Part shown: positions 22,892 through 24,747 of the stretch, one piece after another | Numbering within the stretch: the first letter of the stretch is position 1 | Layout: the number at the start of each line of letters is the position of its first letter | Notes under the pieces: generated by a model | What the model saw: the letters and a program-made list of their open reading frames with translations, nothing else | Database searches by the model: none | What the model was told of the DNA's origin: nothing | Program-made: the position numbers and the translations under genes | NCBI GenBank assembly: GCA_040226215.1 | Contig: JAVKFF010000115.1 | Location: 1 to 24,747 of the forward strand | Direction of reading: 5' to 3' | DNA from: JAVKFF01 sp040226215 | GTDB lineage: Bacteria; Pseudomonadota; Alphaproteobacteria; DSM-16000; Inquilinaceae | Length of the DNA stretch: 24,747 nt

Positions 22892-22920
22892 TTGCGGCCG
22901 ATCGGCGGTCCGGCTAGTTT
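22892..22920 (+). promoter_or_regulatory. Candidate promoter of tRNA-Gln
   Basis: TTGCGG (22892-22897), a 17-bp spacer and TAGTTT (22915-22920), placing transcription start just before the tRNA at 22935. TTGACC at 22885-22890 looks better as a -35 but would have a 24-bp spacer to the same -10. Confidence 0.35.
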
Positions 22921-22934
22921 CCGAGCCGCACCGC

Positions 22935-23009
22935 TGGGGCGTAGCCAAGTGGTAAGGCAGCGGTTTTTGGTACCGCCATGCGCAGGTTCGAATCCTGCCG
23001 CCCCAGCCA
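22935..23009 (+). tRNA. tRNA-Gln (anticodon TTG)
   Basis: A complete 75-nt cloverleaf with encoded CCA. The acceptor stem is TGGGGCG (22935-22941) pairing with CGCCCCA (22999-23005), then discriminator G and CCA (23007-23009). The anticodon stem is GCGGT/ACCGC around loop TTTTGGT, giving anticodon TTG, which reads CAA. The T arm GCAGG TTCGAAT CCTGC is canonical. It lies next to a large serine recombinase gene and is a possible integration landmark. The antisense of this tRNA yields a false reading frame often annotated by mistake. Confidence 0.97.
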
Positions 23010-23387
23010 GCAAGTCCGCCGACGTTCCCGAAACTGCGGTTGCTCTGCAGGCCCCGACCAGGAATGGCGGCGTGCCGCGCGGCACAGCCAGTGACGCATC
23101 ACCTTGAGGAACCGGAGACGTGCCGAGGCGGCCCATTTGGGGCGCGATCCAGCCCGTTGGTCTCTCCAGGCGAATACGGCGGTTCGCTTTCACGACGGTG
23201 GCGTATTCAACGAGCTGGCCGGGCGCGCTTCCCGTCGGAAGCCATATGGCTAGGTCTCGCTGTCTCCACGATCTCGGACATGTCGCGTTGGCGCCTCATC
23301 CAGCCATGTCCGAATGCGCCTCGGCCCCCAAAGCAAAGACGATTGCTGGTGGCGTAGAGTCAACCGGAGTGTGGAGGGTTTGCGAAG
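23010..23387. other. Gene-free stretch between tRNA-Gln and the serine recombinase
   Basis: These 378 bp show no convincing gene in either direction; short frames lack family resemblance and ribosome-binding sites. The stretch holds three symmetrical sites: arms GAATACG (23172-23178) and CGTATTC (23202-23208), the 12-bp palindrome AGCCATATGGCT (23240-23251), and arms CGGACATG (23275-23282) and CATGTCCG (23305-23312). It may be an element end, an att region or remnant DNA. I see no copy of the tRNA 3' end here other than the tRNA itself. Confidence 0.55.
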
Positions 23388-24747
23388 CTAGCGAGAGAAA
23401 CCCAGGGCGCGCGTCTGCCGGTCCCAAGAGGCCGGAATCTCGATGTGCTTGGAAAGCCGTTCGGCCGTCAGATCGATCGGCTGGCGTCCTTCCAGGATCG
23501 CGGTGGCGATATCCGGCGCGAGAAAGGCGAGCGGCAACAGGTTGCTGAGATAGCGACTGCTGACACCGTATCGCTCCGCGATGTCACCAAGCGTCTCGAA
23601 CTCTCCGGACAGCAGGTCCTCGAACCAAAGATGCGCCCGAGCGACGGCATTGATCAGTGCCGGATCAGGCTTGGCGCTCAGAGTCGTTCCGGGCCCGTCC
23701 AGCACGAGCTTGCTCTCGACGCCGCGTTTGCGGATGCTGATCGGAATCTCGATCTGGAGGGAGGGGACCGCCGTCGACAAGATCGGGGAGAGACTGATGC
23801 GCATGGAGATCCGGGACTCGTCGAGGTCGACACGCTCGATCAGAGCGAAGTTAAATCCCTTTGCCGCATCGATTGAGGTCACCAGGTCGCTGGAGCGCTC
23901 TATCGGAACACCCGCCTCGCCAAAGAGGTCCAACAGCCTGCCTCGGTCGCCAAGCAGACGCTCGATGCTTTCCCGCAGCGCCCGCTCGATCTCCCGCGCC
24001 GGCAGACGCCAGCCCATGCGATCGCCCGTTGCTTCCCTCGGCCCCTCGCCGGTGATCAGGTGCCGGGAGACGTAGTAGCGATAGCGCCGGCCGTTCTTGA
24101 TCGCGTGGCTCGGGGTGAGGGGATGGCCATCGGCGTCGAACAACTTGCCGATTAGCGGGCTCGGCTCGGTCAGCCGCGGGGCCGATGACCGGTCGTGGCT
24201 GTTGCCCTTGAGCCCGGCCTGGACCGCGTCCCAGGTCTCCTGGTCGATGATCGGCCTGTGCTGGCCCTCGTAGCTCGTCCCCTTGTGCGGGATGCGGCCG
24301 ATATAGAGCGGATTGCCGAGCAGCTTGTAGAGATAGCCCCGGCTCATCGGTCTGCCGCCGCTGGTCCGGCCATCGGGATAGCGGCGCCGCTTGGTGAGGA
24401 GCCCGAGCCGGTCGGTTTCTTCCTTCACGCGCCGGACGGTGCCGTGTTCGAGATAGAGCCGGAAGATCGTGCGGACGGTCTCGGCCTCGGCCTGGTTGAT
24501 GGCGAGCGTGCGGCCGTCGGGCTCGTAGCCCAGGGGCACGGTGCCGCCCATCCACATGCCCTTCCGCTTGGAGGCGGCGATCTTGTCGCGGATGCGCTCG
24601 CCGGTAACCTCGCGCTCGAACTGGGCGAAGCTGAGCAGCATGTTGAGGGTGAGCCGGCCCATCGAGGTGGTGGTGTTGAAGGCCTGGGTGACCGAGACGA
24701 AGGAGACGCCGTGGGCGTCGAAGACCTCGACGATGCGGGCGAAGTCC
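23388..24747 (-). CDS. Large serine recombinase, N-terminus beyond the window
   Basis: A resolvase/invertase-type site-specific recombinase, cut by the right window edge; the frame is open to base 24747 and the in-window part is about 452 residues. The end of the catalytic domain is visible (VSFVSVTQAFNTTTSMGRLT, then LSFAQFEREVTGERIRDKI), followed by the recombinase domain (GYEPDGRTLAINQAEAETVR, SRGYLYKLLGNPLYIGRI). The catalytic Ser near the N-terminus is outside the window. The usual zinc-ribbon region (GKLFDADGHPLTPSHAIKNG) has no cysteine pair, a pattern I know from alphaproteobacterial members. The C-terminus (GDIAERYGVSSRYLSNLLPLAFLAPDIATAILEG) has an HTH-like motif. TAG at 23390-23388 ends the gene, facing the tRNA-Gln. 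It probably mobilises an element lying to the right. Confidence 0.9.
   Translation of the reverse strand, partial: DFARIVEVFDAHGVSFVSVTQAFNTTTSMGRLTLNMLLSFAQFEREVTGERIRDKIAASKRKGMWMGGTVPLGYEPDGRTLAINQAEAETVRTIFRLYLEHGTVRRVKEETDRLGLLTKRRRYPDGRTSGGRPMSRGYLYKLLGNPLYIGRIPHKGTSYEGQHRPIIDQETWDAVQAGLKGNSHDRSSAPRLTEPSPLIGKLFDADGHPLTPSHAIKNGRRYRYYVSRHLITGEGPREATGDRMGWRLPAREIERALRESIERLLGDRGRLLDLFGEAGVPIERSSDLVTSIDAAKGFNFALIERVDLDESRISMRISLSPILSTAVPSLQIEIPISIRKRGVESKLVLDGPGTTLSAKPDPALINAVARAHLWFEDLLSGEFETLGDIAERYGVSSRYLSNLLPLAFLAPDIATAILEGRQPIDLTAERLSKHIEIPASWDRQTRALGFSR

Noticed and set aside
21352..22917. Rightward 521-codon frame opposite the Sel1 gene
   Set aside because: It is the antisense of low-complexity Ser/Gly/Ala sequence; the minus-strand frame has Sel1 and peptidoglycan-binding domains.
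22804..23193. Leftward 129-codon frame running across tRNA-Gln, with a GFEPAHGGTKN-type segment
   Set aside because: That segment is the antisense translation of the tRNA, a well-known false annotation; no ribosome-binding site or family match.
23120..23548. Rightward frame between tRNA-Gln and the recombinase
   Set aside because: It overlaps the recombinase C-terminus antisense, lacks a ribosome-binding site and shows no family pattern.

Overview
The window is GC-rich, densely packed chromosomal DNA with the look of an alphaproteobacterium, probably of Rhodospirillales type. The grounds are the strong G/C third-position bias with long antisense shadow frames, an alphaproteobacterial-style L28, and family content such as a TIGR01459-type HAD protein, DUF3108, DUF952, a PCu(A)C copper chaperone and a one-chain FbpB-like permease. 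This is inference from gene content; no phylogeny was run.

Layout from left to right. 119-3564 (+): an exported glycine-zipper protein, a DUF952 protein, pyrD and a HAD-like protein. 3580-7844: a divergent block. hxlR and a YhbW-like flavin oxidoreductase read left. A beta-class glutathione S-transferase, an NTF2-like protein, a 4-oxalocrotonate tautomerase, a ChrR-type cupin and an FMN-binding PPOX-fold protein read right. This looks like one redox/electrophile-response module. 7911-10358 (-): a secreted two-domain protein and a DMT exporter. 10514-13445 (+): an Atm1-type ABC exporter, a small DUF2946-like protein and a PCu(A)C copper chaperone. 13492-14385 (-): a DUF3108 protein. 14778-18962 (+): rpmB, a YhhQ-type queuosine-precursor transporter with an atypical tgt, a YegS-like lipid kinase and upp. 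19054-20781 (+): an FbpB-like permease. 20794-22620 (-): a membrane-anchored Sel1/peptidoglycan-binding protein whose start codon lies in a 16-bp tandem repeat. 22935-23009 (+): tRNA-Gln(TTG). The right edge is a large serine recombinase (-) cut by the window end, probably marking an integrated element beside the tRNA.

Three observations stand out. First, the tgt product has a Chlamydia-like insertion and a Gly where preQ1-type enzymes have Val233, and it sits 14 bp after a YhhQ transporter; this suggests direct salvage of queuine. Second, the seven-gene HxlR-centred block has overlapping divergent -35 elements and tightly coupled genes. Third, five start codons spaced exactly 16 nt apart, with interlocked stop codons, precede the Sel1 gene. 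Most of the window is otherwise ordinary housekeeping DNA.
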